DNA of 64,000 bases, from assembly GCF_029625215.1 (NCBI RefSeq), contig NZ_CP121197.1:4278001-4342000 (forward strand), written 5' to 3'. The notes under the pieces were generated by a model that was not told where the DNA came from, ran no database searches, and saw nothing but the letters and a program-made list of their open reading frames with translations. Source of the stretch: Aurantibacillus circumpalustris (GTDB taxonomy: Bacteria; Bacteroidota; Bacteroidia; B-17B0; Aurantibacillaceae). Of this stretch, positions 52,324-60,735 are shown one piece after another (position 1 is the stretch's first letter; every line of letters starts with the position of its first letter). The position numbers were made by a program, and so were the translations under genes.

Positions 52324-53826
52324 TTAATTGAATTTTGGTATCACAATTTCTACTAAAGTGCCCTCGCTTTCTCCTGTAGAATTTTCCTTATCCGTTATTT
52401 TAAATGAGCAATTAATTCCAGTGGCTTTTTCGAGAATATCCAGACGCTGTTTAATAAATTCGATCGCCATCGATTTTTTCTTAAAAGGATCCTTTTGCTT
52501 AAAACTGTATTTTCTTCCAACTCCATTGTCATCAATCCGGCATAATAGTGTTTTTCCATCAATATCAGAAAGTGTAATTTTAAGAACGCGATTATCTTGT
52601 TTTGGAAGCAAACCATGCCAAATTGCATTTTCAACAAAAGGTTGAATTAACATAAAAGGTATTTGAACATTTTTTGGATCAGAAATAGTTGATTCAATAA
52701 TTACTTCAAACGATTTATCAAAACGTAATTTTTCAAGCTCGAGATAACTATTTAAAATTTCCATTTCTTCTTTTAATGAAATGGATTCAGAGATACTACT
52801 TTCAAGCAATTTTCTTAACAACTTTGAGAATTTAACCAAATAAGAATTTGCATTTAAAGCATCCTCTTCCAATATAAAACGTTGTAAAGTATTTAATGAA
52901 TTAAAAATAAAATGCGGGTTCATTTGCGTACGAATGGCTCTCGTTTCAAGCTCATTCATATGTGCATTGATTTTATTTTTTTCATTTTGCATTTCAAGAT
53001 CTCTTTTAAATTTTCGGACAATAATCCAAACAATAAAAATTATTAACAATACCAAGGCTAAAATCCAGGATAACCATTTTAGATAAATCGTTAACCTATC
53101 TGGATTAGATTCATTGAACAGTTTGTCTACTTCCTGTTGAGAAATAACACGGTCATAAATATTAATATCGTCAATTGTTCCACACAAATAGCGTTCATTT
53201 TTTTTATTAGCGGTATTCCCAATAATAACTGAATCACCATTTAAAAAAACGCTTCTAAATCTTTTTTGAAGTCTTGCTTCTAATTTATTATCCAAGTAAA
53301 GAGCAAGCCAATCATCATCGTAAGTCATAACAATATGATGCCATTTTCTTAAACTTAATACACCTCTTGAATTAAGTGTAATTTGGTTATTATGGTCCTT
53401 AGAGGTGGTGACGTTAATCTTATTTGTATTAAAATTTAAGCCGATAAAATACCCCTCATAAAAATCATCACCAGCATGACTTTTTGTAATGAGTATTGGA
53501 TTGTAATCCCAACCTTCAGTACCCTTTTGTACAATAAGTTCAACATTCACCCACAAAGAAATAGTTCCTTTCTTGGGTTTTAAAACACTATCTGTTCCAA
53601 GATTAATATAACTGCTATTATTTCCATGCAGATAAATTGCTGATTCCTTATTTCCAAATCTGTCTTCAACAAAAGAAATACCAAGCATCTTTGGTCGGGT
53701 TAATCTCGAGTGGGTATCGACTTTACCATTATTAAAATAATAGGAAGCCACTGGCTTGTTGCTTAATTGACTCTTTGCATAAACAGCAAGTAAAATAAAG
53801 AAAAGCAGTGTTCTATATTTGAGCAT
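52324..53826 (-). CDS. LytS-type sensor histidine kinase with an extracytoplasmic LamG domain
   Basis: 500 aa from the ATG at 53824-53826, followed by a signal peptide (MLKYRTLLFFILLAVYAKSQ). Residues about 25-235 are a laminin-G/concanavalin-like domain with the typical strands (SAIYLHGNNSSYINLG, GTISLWVNV, WHHIVMTYDDDWLALYLDNKL, GTIDDINIYDRVIS). One membrane helix (about 250-272) leads to a His_kinase domain containing QMNPHFIFNSLNTLQRFI, the LytS-type phospho-acceptor, and a HATPase_c domain (DDNGVGR). LamG domains bind carbohydrates or proteins, so the kinase probably senses a polymer at the cell surface. It is coupled to the LytTR regulator and divergent from a LamG-containing secreted protein. 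Confidence 0.92.
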   Translation of the reverse strand: MLKYRTLLFFILLAVYAKSQLSNKPVASYYFNNGKVDTHSRLTRPKMLGISFVEDRFGNKESAIYLHGNNSSYINLGTDSVLKPKKGTISLWVNVELIVQKGTEGWDYNPILITKSHAGDDFYEGYFIGLNFNTNKINVTTSKDHNNQITLNSRGVLSLRKWHHIVMTYDDDWLALYLDNKLEARLQKRFRSVFLNGDSVIIGNTANKKNERYLCGTIDDINIYDRVISQQEVDKLFNESNPDRLTIYLKWLSWILALVLLIIFIVWIIVRKFKRDLEMQNEKNKINAHMNELETRAIRTQMNPHFIFNSLNTLQRFILEEDALNANSYLVKFSKLLRKLLESSISESISLKEEMEILNSYLELEKLRFDKSFEVIIESTISDPKNVQIPFMLIQPFVENAIWHGLLPKQDNRVLKITLSDIDGKTLLCRIDDNGVGRKYSFKQKDPFKKKSMAIEFIKQRLDILEKATGINCSFKITDKENSTGESEGTLVEIVIPKFN

Positions 53827-53914
53827 CCTTAAATGTATATATAATTCTAAACAGTACAAAAATGGTCAAGAGTGCTATTAAAACAACTGTAAAAGCTTTT
53901 TCACTCAAATTCAT
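53813..53914 (-). CDS. Possible 33-aa single-pass membrane peptide overlapping the kinase start
   Basis: An ATG at 53912-53914 opens a 33-codon frame encoding MNLSEKAFTVVLIALL with a central hydrophobic helix (residues about 8-26), a polar N-terminus and a basic/aromatic C-terminal end (FRIIYTFKDAQI). The stop overlaps the first codons of the LamG kinase (start 53826) by 14 bp, which would couple translation. The hydrophobic pattern and coupling argue for a real gene; the short length allows a chance frame. Confidence 0.4.
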   Translation of the reverse strand: MNLSEKAFTVVLIALLTIFVLFRIIYTFKDAQI

Positions 53915-54268
53915 AAAACGGCCTCAGTATTTGAGCAATTTTATTTTATTAGTACAATTTTTGTAAGTACAGTTAGCAAGCAGAAATTTACCGCTTGTAA
54001 AAGGCAAAAGTTTTTTCGTTGATGACGGTTTTTTACTAAAGAAATTCCTAATTACCGTACATCTCTTTATCCATAATACTTAAAACATTGTTCGTTTTTA
54101 ATTTCATTTTTATTAAAGCTTTCCGTTTTATAAAATTTAAGGATCATAATTCTACATTAAAATAACTACCATTTATAAAGCAGTTTTTTATTTCCATCCC
54201 ACCATTCTTTTTTTCCTCCTGTGTTGGAAGTTTCTTTGAAGAAATATTAACCAACTTAAACTTTAATT
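53915..54268. other. Divergent intergenic region between the LamG kinase and the LamG/S74 protein
   Basis: 354 nt, AT-rich. No exact TAnnTTTG element faces either gene; the best match toward the kinase has one mismatch (53936-53943). I see no hairpin or repeat of note. Confidence 0.4.
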
Positions 54269-56347
54269 ATGAAAAAGAAACTATTGTTAATTGGACTGAT
54301 CGCTATGACCAGTCTAATGCTCGCTCAGGTCCCAACAACGGGTCTGATAGCAAAATGGGAGTTTACCGGAAATTTAAATGATGGAGTGGGATCCAACCAT
54401 GGTACGTGGTTGCCGGGTGGGGCTCCAACATACACTGTGGACAGATGCGGTACATCAGGAACAGCTCTTCATTTTGATGGAGCTACAAATTGTGTCAAAA
54501 TGATAGCAGGGGGGATTTCGGGTGCCGGAGCAAGATCTTTATCCTTCTGGATGAAAACTACAAATACGGCAGCGGGAGGAGGCTTCGGATTTGTGAAAGT
54601 TATGTTTAATGATGGCATATATTCTTCAAGCTCTACAGCTACGCGCTGGGAAATTGATCATAATTATTCTTGCCAGGGGGTTGGCGTTGATATCTCACAG
54701 CAATATATTACTAAGCCCAGCCCCTGCGTGAACGATGGTGTATGGCACCATATTGTTGTTACACAAGCTGCCAGCTCTGCCTTAAACACAGCAAAAATAT
54801 ATCTCGATGGCGCCCAGATGGTGAGCACTAACTGCTCCCCAACCTCCAATACTGCAATCAATGCAACCTTGATTCAGTTAATTACTATTGGTGCAATATA
54901 TAACGGTGCTTTACCTGGAGCTACGTTAACAAGATTTTTTTCAGGCGACCTGGATGATTTTTACTATTATTCTTCTGTATTATCGCCGAGTGAAGTATTG
55001 CAACTTTACAATGATAAATGTACGCCTGTGCCAGATCCTCTTTGTTCAGGAACCGGCACTGTAGATCCCCCAACATCGGAATGCTGTCTTGGAAATTTGT
55101 GCAGTAACACACAAAACCCTCTTGCAGGCAGTTATCAAATCCCAATGAACAACAATGATTTTTACTTCTCAGACGATGCAGACTTTACTGATAAAGTTAA
55201 CGTGGGACACAATTGCAGTGTTCCAGGAATAGGAAAACTTAATTCTGAAACAAGTAGATTTACAAACCCTGGAGCCGCAGGTGGTAATGGAGATCCTGAA
55301 AGTATTTCCATTTACGGAAATAATTTATTTAGTCAACCAGGTACTGGTGTAGGAGTAATGGGGAATGCGCTCAACCGTCAAGGCGGCACTTCAATTGGGG
55401 TTTGGGGAGATGGAATAGGAACTGGTGATAATATTGGTGGAAAGTTTTTTGCTGGCAGCTTCAAACCATCAACTAATACATATAACATTGGTGTTAGTAC
55501 AGTGGCCAAACCTTCTACAGGAAACACACCTCCTTATACCTACCTTTCTGTTTATCCCAATGGGGCAAATATTGGTATCTACGCAACAGGCGAACTTAAC
55601 AACACAGATCCCGACCATTCTGCAGCGGGACCCGACTGGGCTGCGTGGTTTGATGGTGACGTAAATGTAGTAGGTTCCTGCTGGTTAAATAGCACTACCT
55701 GGCAGTTTTCTGACAAAAGATTGAAAAAGGATATAAAACCACTTGAGAACATCAGCGAAAAAATTAAGAAATTAAACGGTTACACTTATAGCTTCAGAAC
55801 AGAAGAATTCAAACAAAGAGGATTTGACAACCAACAGCATATTGGATTTATAGCTCAGGAATTAAAAGAAGTTTTCCCAGAGCTGATCAAAGAAGATGCG
55901 AAAGGGTTTTACGCGGTGGATTATCAGGGAATGATCCCAGTTTTGTTACAGGCTGTAAAAGAACAACAAATACAAGCAGAGAAACAACAAAGGCAAATGG
56001 ATGAATTAAAGGAATTATTGCAAACTCTAATTGGTAGCCCAAGCAAAAAGACCACAACTTCTTTACCTGTGAGCTTAAGCGATAAAAATGTAATAGTTCT
56101 CAATCAGAATGTTCCAAATCCTTTTGCTGAAAGCACTGTCATTACTTATAACCTGCCTGCAGATTTTACAAAAGCACAGATCATTTTTACCACTAACGAC
56201 GGAATGGTGATTAAAACGATAAACATCACAGAAAAAGGTTCGGGTAGTTTAAGTGTATTTGCAAATGACTTAAGTCATGGAATGTACACATATACTCTTG
56301 TAATTGATGGTAAAACCATAGACTCTAAAAAGATGATAAAGGAATAA
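54269..56347 (+). CDS. Secreted LamG protein with S74 self-processing domain and T9SS type A tail
   Basis: 692 aa. The signal peptide (about 1-20) precedes a LamG domain (about 25-245: GLIAKWEFTGNLNDG, GTALHFDGATNCVKM, RSLSFWMKTT, WHHIVVTQAAS, FSGDLDDFYYYSSVLSPSEV). A Gly/Asn-rich trimer-like spacer (about 265-480) follows. At about 485-570 there is a peptidase S74 / intramolecular chaperone domain of phage tailspikes (SDKRLKKDIKPLENISEKI ... HIGFIAQELKEVFPELI ... GFYAVDYQGMIPVLLQAVKEQQ) with its candidate catalytic Ser/Lys pair in SDKRLKKD. A coiled coil, then a sorting tail (VPNPFAEST ... SHGMYTYTLVIDGKTI) end the protein. It should be exported, trimeric and surface-located. Confidence 0.88.
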   Translation: MKKKLLLIGLIAMTSLMLAQVPTTGLIAKWEFTGNLNDGVGSNHGTWLPGGAPTYTVDRCGTSGTALHFDGATNCVKMIAGGISGAGARSLSFWMKTTNTAAGGGFGFVKVMFNDGIYSSSSTATRWEIDHNYSCQGVGVDISQQYITKPSPCVNDGVWHHIVVTQAASSALNTAKIYLDGAQMVSTNCSPTSNTAINATLIQLITIGAIYNGALPGATLTRFFSGDLDDFYYYSSVLSPSEVLQLYNDKCTPVPDPLCSGTGTVDPPTSECCLGNLCSNTQNPLAGSYQIPMNNNDFYFSDDADFTDKVNVGHNCSVPGIGKLNSETSRFTNPGAAGGNGDPESISIYGNNLFSQPGTGVGVMGNALNRQGGTSIGVWGDGIGTGDNIGGKFFAGSFKPSTNTYNIGVSTVAKPSTGNTPPYTYLSVYPNGANIGIYATGELNNTDPDHSAAGPDWAAWFDGDVNVVGSCWLNSTTWQFSDKRLKKDIKPLENISEKIKKLNGYTYSFRTEEFKQRGFDNQQHIGFIAQELKEVFPELIKEDAKGFYAVDYQGMIPVLLQAVKEQQIQAEKQQRQMDELKELLQTLIGSPSKKTTTSLPVSLSDKNVIVLNQNVPNPFAESTVITYNLPADFTKAQIIFTTNDGMVIKTINITEKGSGSLSVFANDLSHGMYTYTLVIDGKTIDSKKMIKE

Positions 56348-56382
56348 AGGCTTTTTTTTAATTACTTATTAAAATAAAAAGG

Positions 56383-56411
56383 GGTTGGCCAGTTAGGTCA
56401 ACCTTTTTTTT
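56383..56411 (+). terminator. Rho-independent terminator of the LamG/S74 gene
   Basis: The stem GGTTGGCC / GGTCAACC (56383-56390 with 56396-56403, loop of 5, one G-T pair) is followed by eight T residues, 36 nt beyond the stop codon. Confidence 0.85.
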
Positions 56412-56469
56412 GTGCATGGATATTCGCACTTTTTTAAATACATTTACTTTCAACAACACATTTTATATT

Positions 56470-57426
56470 ATGAGAAGATTTCTAATAACATGTACTATTC
56501 TATTTAGTTTAAAAAGTTCATTTGCCCAAACTTTTCCTAGCAGCCAAGATGATGGCAAATATTACATTATTAATGGTTACAAATTATGGACAGTTAGTTT
56601 CGGTAAAGGCGACCCACTCTTTTTCATTGCAGGTGGCCCAGGAGGCTCACACTATGGCTTACGCAGCTTCGATTCTCTAAGTAAAACGAATACTTTGGTT
56701 TATTACGACGGACTTGGTCGTGGTAAATCAGATACGGCAAAAAATGTTTCTGAATACACTATAGCGCGCGATATCGAAGATTTAGAAGGCTTAAGAAAAG
56801 CAATGGGATTTGACAAAATAAATATTTTAGGGCATTCTTATGGCGGACTTGTTGCACAAGGATATGCTATTAAATATCCTGAACAAACAAAACACCTCAT
56901 CATAGCAAACTCTTTTCATAGTTTTATTATGTGGCAAGCAAACGATGATAATTGCAACCATGAAATAAAAACAAATTATCCTGAAGTGTGGGATGCATTA
57001 ATAAAAGCGAGAGAACAAGGTGCTATTTCTTCTGATCCAATTCATCAAGAAATTTATGGGAAAGTTCCTTATGGTTTTTTATATTCTTATAATCCTGACA
57101 ATTTTAAAAGCCGCGGAAGAAAACCCTATCCAAACTCTTTTAACTCAAGGTTGTATTATCAAATGGTTGGTAAAGACGGTGATTTTATTGTAGGAAGCGA
57201 TATCGGAAATTTTGATTTTAGGAAAGATTTAAAAAATTTAAAAATGCCAATTCTAGTTATTGGTGGTCGTTACGACCGCGTTGCCGTGCCTTCTATGATG
57301 ATTAAATACAAAGAATATTGTCCACAAGCTAAATATGTTATGTTTGAAAACAGCGGACATAATCCTCAAGTAGAAGAGCCAGCTAAAGAGTTTGAACTTA
57401 TTCGTGAATTTTTAAATGGAAAATAA
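56470..57426 (+). CDS. Exported alpha/beta hydrolase, proline iminopeptidase-like
   Basis: 318 aa from the ATG at 56470, directly followed by a signal peptide (MRRFLITCTILFSLKSSFAQ). The fold is alpha/beta hydrolase with the oxyanion loop AGGPGGSH (HGGPG-like), nucleophile S123 in GHSYGG, an acid in GGRYDRVAVP and the catalytic His in SGHNPQVEEP. The GGPGGSH loop and overall length are those of prolyl aminopeptidases (S33), which release N-terminal proline or hydrophobic residues from peptides. Export to the periplasm points to peptide scavenging. An in-frame upstream start at 56410 lies within the terminator of the previous gene and is rejected. Confidence 0.87.
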   Translation: MRRFLITCTILFSLKSSFAQTFPSSQDDGKYYIINGYKLWTVSFGKGDPLFFIAGGPGGSHYGLRSFDSLSKTNTLVYYDGLGRGKSDTAKNVSEYTIARDIEDLEGLRKAMGFDKINILGHSYGGLVAQGYAIKYPEQTKHLIIANSFHSFIMWQANDDNCNHEIKTNYPEVWDALIKAREQGAISSDPIHQEIYGKVPYGFLYSYNPDNFKSRGRKPYPNSFNSRLYYQMVGKDGDFIVGSDIGNFDFRKDLKNLKMPILVIGGRYDRVAVPSMMIKYKEYCPQAKYVMFENSGHNPQVEEPAKEFELIREFLNGK

Positions 57427-57436
57427 ATCTTAAGAA

Positions 57437-58720
57437 TTACAAACCGAAAAGTTGATGCTGTAGAATATAAACTGCTGCGCCGGCAAAATAACCTATTAGC
57501 GCTAAAACACTTATTTTTTTTAAGTACCAAAAGAAGCCTATCTTTTCAATACCCATTGCAGCTACACCTGCTGCTGAACCAATAATCAACCAGCTTCCAC
57601 CCGTTCCAGTAGCATAGGCTAAAAACTCCCAAAAGTAATGGTCCGTTGGATAATCGGTTAAACTATACATTCCTTGCACTGCGGCAACAAGAGGCACGTT
57701 ATCCACAATCCCCGAAAGTAAGCCAAGTGAAAGAACTATAATGTCGTCATTAGCAATTGTGTTTGTCATCCAAGTAGCTAGTGAGGTTAAGATACCAGCC
57801 GATTGCAAAGCTGCAATACTCACAAGAATACCGAAAAAGAAAAGAATACTTGGTGTATCAATTTTACGTAACGCATAAACAACTGATAAAATATGCTTAT
57901 CGACCTCATCTTTTTTTCCATGAATAATTTCGGTGATTATCCAAAGTACTCCTAGTCCAATTAAAATACCCATATAAGGTGGCAAATGTGTAAACGTTTT
58001 AAAAACGGGTACCAGAACTAACATCAAAACACCAGAAAAGAAAACAATCATTTGATGTTTCACTGAAAGCGCCTTGTGATTTTTCACCACATCTAAATTT
58101 GGACGCTCAACAGTTCCTTTAAGCTTAAAGGAAAGAAAAATCAATGGGGCAACCAAACAAACCAAACTTGGTGCTATTAATTTCATTACAATGTTACCTG
58201 CTGTTATTTGTCCGCTTATCCAAAGCATAGTTGTTGTAACATCACCAATTGGGGACCATACTCCTCCCGCATTTGCAGCTATAACAACAATACCACAAAA
58301 AAGTAAACGATCTTCTTCTTTCTTAATCAATTTTCTTAAGAGAGAAACAATTACAATGGTTGTGGTTAGATTATCTAATAATGCAGAAAGAAAAAAAGTA
58401 ATAAGTGCTACTATCCACAAAAGTTTTACCTTATTTAATTGGGTAATTCTTGTCGTTATTAAATCAAAACCATCATGGGCGTCAATCAATTCTACAATAG
58501 CCATTGCACCAAGTAGAAAAAACAAAATGCCTGATAGTTCACCTAAATTGTGCTGCAATTGTTCGTTTACAAGGTGTTTATCGTCTGTATACAAAATATA
58601 CACAGTCCAACAAAGCACTCCTGTAACAAGGGCAACAGCAGCTTTGTTCACTTTTAAGCTGTGCTCAAAAGCAATCGTTAAATAACCTATTACAAATATT
58701 GTAATTAGAAGCGCGATCAT
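57437..58720 (-). CDS. nhaD: NhaD-type Na+/H+ antiporter
   Basis: 427 aa with about twelve hydrophobic segments. Family marks are IAFEHSLKVNKAAVALVTGVLCWTVY at the N-terminus, a conserved LSALLDNLTTTIV with acidic and Asn residues in the membrane, VIAANAGGVWSPIGDVTTTMLWISG, and LSGIVDNVPLVAAVQGMY in the second half. NhaD exchanges external protons for internal Na+ (or Li+) and helps with alkaline or saline conditions. The gene stands alone, tail-to-tail with the hydrolase gene 10 nt away. Confidence 0.93.
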   Translation of the reverse strand: MIALLITIFVIGYLTIAFEHSLKVNKAAVALVTGVLCWTVYILYTDDKHLVNEQLQHNLGELSGILFFLLGAMAIVELIDAHDGFDLITTRITQLNKVKLLWIVALITFFLSALLDNLTTTIVIVSLLRKLIKKEEDRLLFCGIVVIAANAGGVWSPIGDVTTTMLWISGQITAGNIVMKLIAPSLVCLVAPLIFLSFKLKGTVERPNLDVVKNHKALSVKHQMIVFFSGVLMLVLVPVFKTFTHLPPYMGILIGLGVLWIITEIIHGKKDEVDKHILSVVYALRKIDTPSILFFFGILVSIAALQSAGILTSLATWMTNTIANDDIIVLSLGLLSGIVDNVPLVAAVQGMYSLTDYPTDHYFWEFLAYATGTGGSWLIIGSAAGVAAMGIEKIGFFWYLKKISVLALIGYFAGAAVYILQHQLFGL

Positions 58721-58764
58721 TTTTTTTAAGTGATTTTAATAAGACAGCAATTTAGCAATACTAT

Positions 58765-59031
58765 TTATATAATTCGATTGAGATAGAACATCAAGCTTTC
58801 GTAATATTTGTTATAATCTCTTAAATAGTCTGGTGTATTGTATTCCCTAGAAGGCGTATCGCAAAGCAGCTGAAAATTTTTGGTCGCCATGTCAAGATAA
58901 TCTTCTTCCATTCCTTCCAAAAAAAGCTTTTTATTGTTTTGTAACAAGTTTAATACTCTTAGAGAAGATCGGTGATTCGCCTCATTCCTTAATCCTTTAA
59001 TTTCATCAATCAATTGTTCCAATCTAGCCAT
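58765..59031 (-). CDS. Small helical protein of unknown function, possibly leaderless
   Basis: 88 aa from the ATG at 59029-59031 (MARLEQLIDEIKGLRNE). It is almost entirely helical, charged and cytoplasmic, with a mid-region EEDYLDMATKNFQLLCD. I do not recognise a family. An exact minus-7 element (TATCTTTG, 59036-59043) ends only 4 nt before this ATG, so transcription would start at or next to the start codon. An alternative ATG at 59046 is inside the promoter element and is unlikely. Confidence 0.6.
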   Translation of the reverse strand: MARLEQLIDEIKGLRNEANHRSSLRVLNLLQNNKKLFLEGMEEDYLDMATKNFQLLCDTPSREYNTPDYLRDYNKYYESLMFYLNRII

Positions 59032-59035
59032 GAAC

Positions 59036-59068
59036 CAAAGATACACAGCGAAATTAAATAGTAGACAA
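59036..59068 (-). promoter_or_regulatory. Promoter of the 88-aa gene
   Basis: On the minus strand TTG (59068-59066), a 22-nt spacer and TATCTTTG (59043-59036). Its position, 4 nt before the ATG at 59031, predicts a leaderless or nearly leaderless mRNA. Confidence 0.5.
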
Positions 59069-59112
59069 TTTAATTTTCTAATAAATAAAAAGATAAATGA
59101 AATGGGCCGAAA

Positions 59113-59844
59113 CTAAAGAATAACTACAGCCGCTTGATTACCATTCCAAACTACAGGACTAGAGGTATGCGCTATCCAAGTATATTTTATTTCGGCAGAC
59201 TGAACAAACTCCTGAAATGCTTTGAATTCATAATTTTCGAAATACTGATAATTATAAATTTCATCGAATAAAATAATGGTTCCTTTTACAAGTTTACCTC
59301 CTGCATGCAAGGTTTTTAATACAAACAAAGTAGATGCGTACAAATCACAATCAATGTGCACAAAGGCACAGGGTTGGTTATTCCTTGCTAAAAAATCAGG
59401 TAACGTTTCCTGAAAATAGCCTCGCACCAACCTTACATTTTTACTCTTTAATGGGGGAATCGTGCCGCTTAAATTAGAATGCCCTTTTAAATATGTAAGG
59501 GTATCACTCATTTTCCAGTCCTCTGGAAGTCCTTCAAAACTATCAAATCCAATAACGGTTCTGCCGTCGTTGTTCTCAGAAATAAAATCAACTGTAGTTC
59601 CCTTTCCCACTCCAAACTCCAACCACATACCATTTAAAGTTACTTGCGACATACAAAAACGCAGGTAATCCCAATAAGAATGGGTAATATCCATAAGTTC
59701 TGGTTGACTAATGTGTCTATAACGAGAGACAAGACAGCGTTCGCATTTACAACCATCTAAAGAATCATTAAACCCTTCAGTAAATTTCTTACTGGATTTA
59801 ATTTCTTTTAGAATTTCTAATGTATTTTGCAAAGTATCTTCCAT
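59113..59844 (-). CDS. Class I SAM-dependent methyltransferase, TylF/MycF type
   Basis: 243 aa. The Rossmann-type SAM site is WLEFGVGKGTTVDFIS followed by an acidic residue in VIGFDSFEGLPEDW. The metal-binding acidic pair typical of TylF-like O-methyltransferases is seen in FVHIDCDLYASTLFVL and GTIILFDEIYNY. A Cys-x-Cys-x-x-Cys cluster (CKCERC) near residue 33 may bind metal, which is an unusual addition. The family methylates sugar or macrolide hydroxyls; here a glycan or lipid substrate is likely, but no polysaccharide genes are adjacent. Confidence 0.85.
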   Translation of the reverse strand: MEDTLQNTLEILKEIKSSKKFTEGFNDSLDGCKCERCLVSRYRHISQPELMDITHSYWDYLRFCMSQVTLNGMWLEFGVGKGTTVDFISENNDGRTVIGFDSFEGLPEDWKMSDTLTYLKGHSNLSGTIPPLKSKNVRLVRGYFQETLPDFLARNNQPCAFVHIDCDLYASTLFVLKTLHAGGKLVKGTIILFDEIYNYQYFENYEFKAFQEFVQSAEIKYTWIAHTSSPVVWNGNQAAVVIL

Positions 59845-60047
59845 ACCAAAGGCTAAGATATTGTATATACCAACCTTTTAAGGGACTTGACTAATTTATA
59901 ATTAACAAAGGGATTTTAATAAGAAGCTTTAAAGTAATTTAATCTTCTAGAATTTATAGAAAAACTAATGGGCTTAGATAAAAAGCAGTATTACAAGGCA
60001 ATCGGTAGAATAAACAATATAATTCTTAGCATAAATTATTAAAATAA

Positions 60048-60221
60048 TTATGCTTCTGCCTGATTGTCGTTTTCGAAAATTTCCTTTAATAAATCTTTAT
60101 AAGCCCAATACGCGTCATGAACTTGGTATTCAAAAAACTGCATCAGCTCAGATTTTTCTGTTGAATTACTACTGAACGAAGATGGCTCGTTTTCATTTGG
60201 GGTGTTTATCGAAGCTTCCAT
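60048..60221 (-). CDS. Small acidic protein (57 aa)
   Basis: A short frame from the ATG at 60219-60221 to TAA at 60048-60050. The first 25 residues are disordered (Ser/Asn/Glu-rich), and the rest forms an amphipathic helix (MQFFEYQVHDAYWAYKDLLKEIFEND). No signal or membrane segment. The sequence is not low-complexity, and the helix is clear and acidic. I know no family. It lies alone, so function is unknown. Confidence 0.55.
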   Translation of the reverse strand: MEASINTPNENEPSSFSSNSTEKSELMQFFEYQVHDAYWAYKDLLKEIFENDNQAEA

Positions 60222-60447
60222 AGTTTATCGTTTTAAAATTTAATAAATCAATTTCCGTGCCAAAAACACTTTTATAAATTTGGTCTTGGCCGCCTAATAA
60301 TATTACGACAATTGCAGGACAAGAGTTGGGTAAAAAAAAGAAATTTAACACTTGTTTAACCTTAAACCGATTTAGGAAATCTTGCGTTAACAAGAAAGAA
60401 ACATTTGATTAAATAAGTGTAATAAATTTAGATAGTGAAAAGCAAGC

Positions 60448-60735
60448 TCAGTCTTCAGAAATTCGGTTGCGAAGACTCTTAATTTCTTGCTGCATCTGCT
60501 CCATTCTTTTTAGCAAATGTTTTATGGCATCTATCCCTTCCAAATTAATATTTAACTCGTAATATAGATTCAATAAGCGTTCCATTTCAACGAGGTGATC
60601 CTTATTTATACATTCAATTTCATTCATGGTAATAATTTCTATTAAACCATATTCGTTTAATGAATGGATAAAGGAAGTTTCAATCTGATAATGGCTACAC
60701 ACCGTTTCCAGAGTTATGAGTTGCTCATTTTCCAT
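60448..60735 (-). CDS. cbpM: CbpM-like chaperone modulator
   Basis: 95 aa. It begins LITLETVCSHYQIETSFIHSLNEYGLIEI, the start of the CbpM/MerR-like winged-helix fold, followed by a long helix with a coiled-coil character (EGIDAIKHLLKRMEQMQQEIKSLRNRI). It overlaps the end of the CbpA gene by 11 bp on the same strand. In Enterobacteria CbpM binds the J-domain of CbpA and inhibits its DnaK co-chaperone and DNA-binding activities; the same is expected here. Confidence 0.85.
   Translation of the reverse strand: MENEQLITLETVCSHYQIETSFIHSLNEYGLIEIITMNEIECINKDHLVEMERLLNLYYELNINLEGIDAIKHLLKRMEQMQQEIKSLRNRISED

Noticed and set aside
54269-56347. Prophage remnant suggested by the S74 tailspike domain
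   Set aside because: The protein has its own signal peptide and T9SS tail, and there are no phage structural or integrase genes around it.
59113-59844. Antibiotic or glycan biosynthetic cluster around the TylF-like methyltransferase
   Set aside because: Neighbours are an antiporter, a small helical protein and chaperones; no further biosynthetic genes are present.
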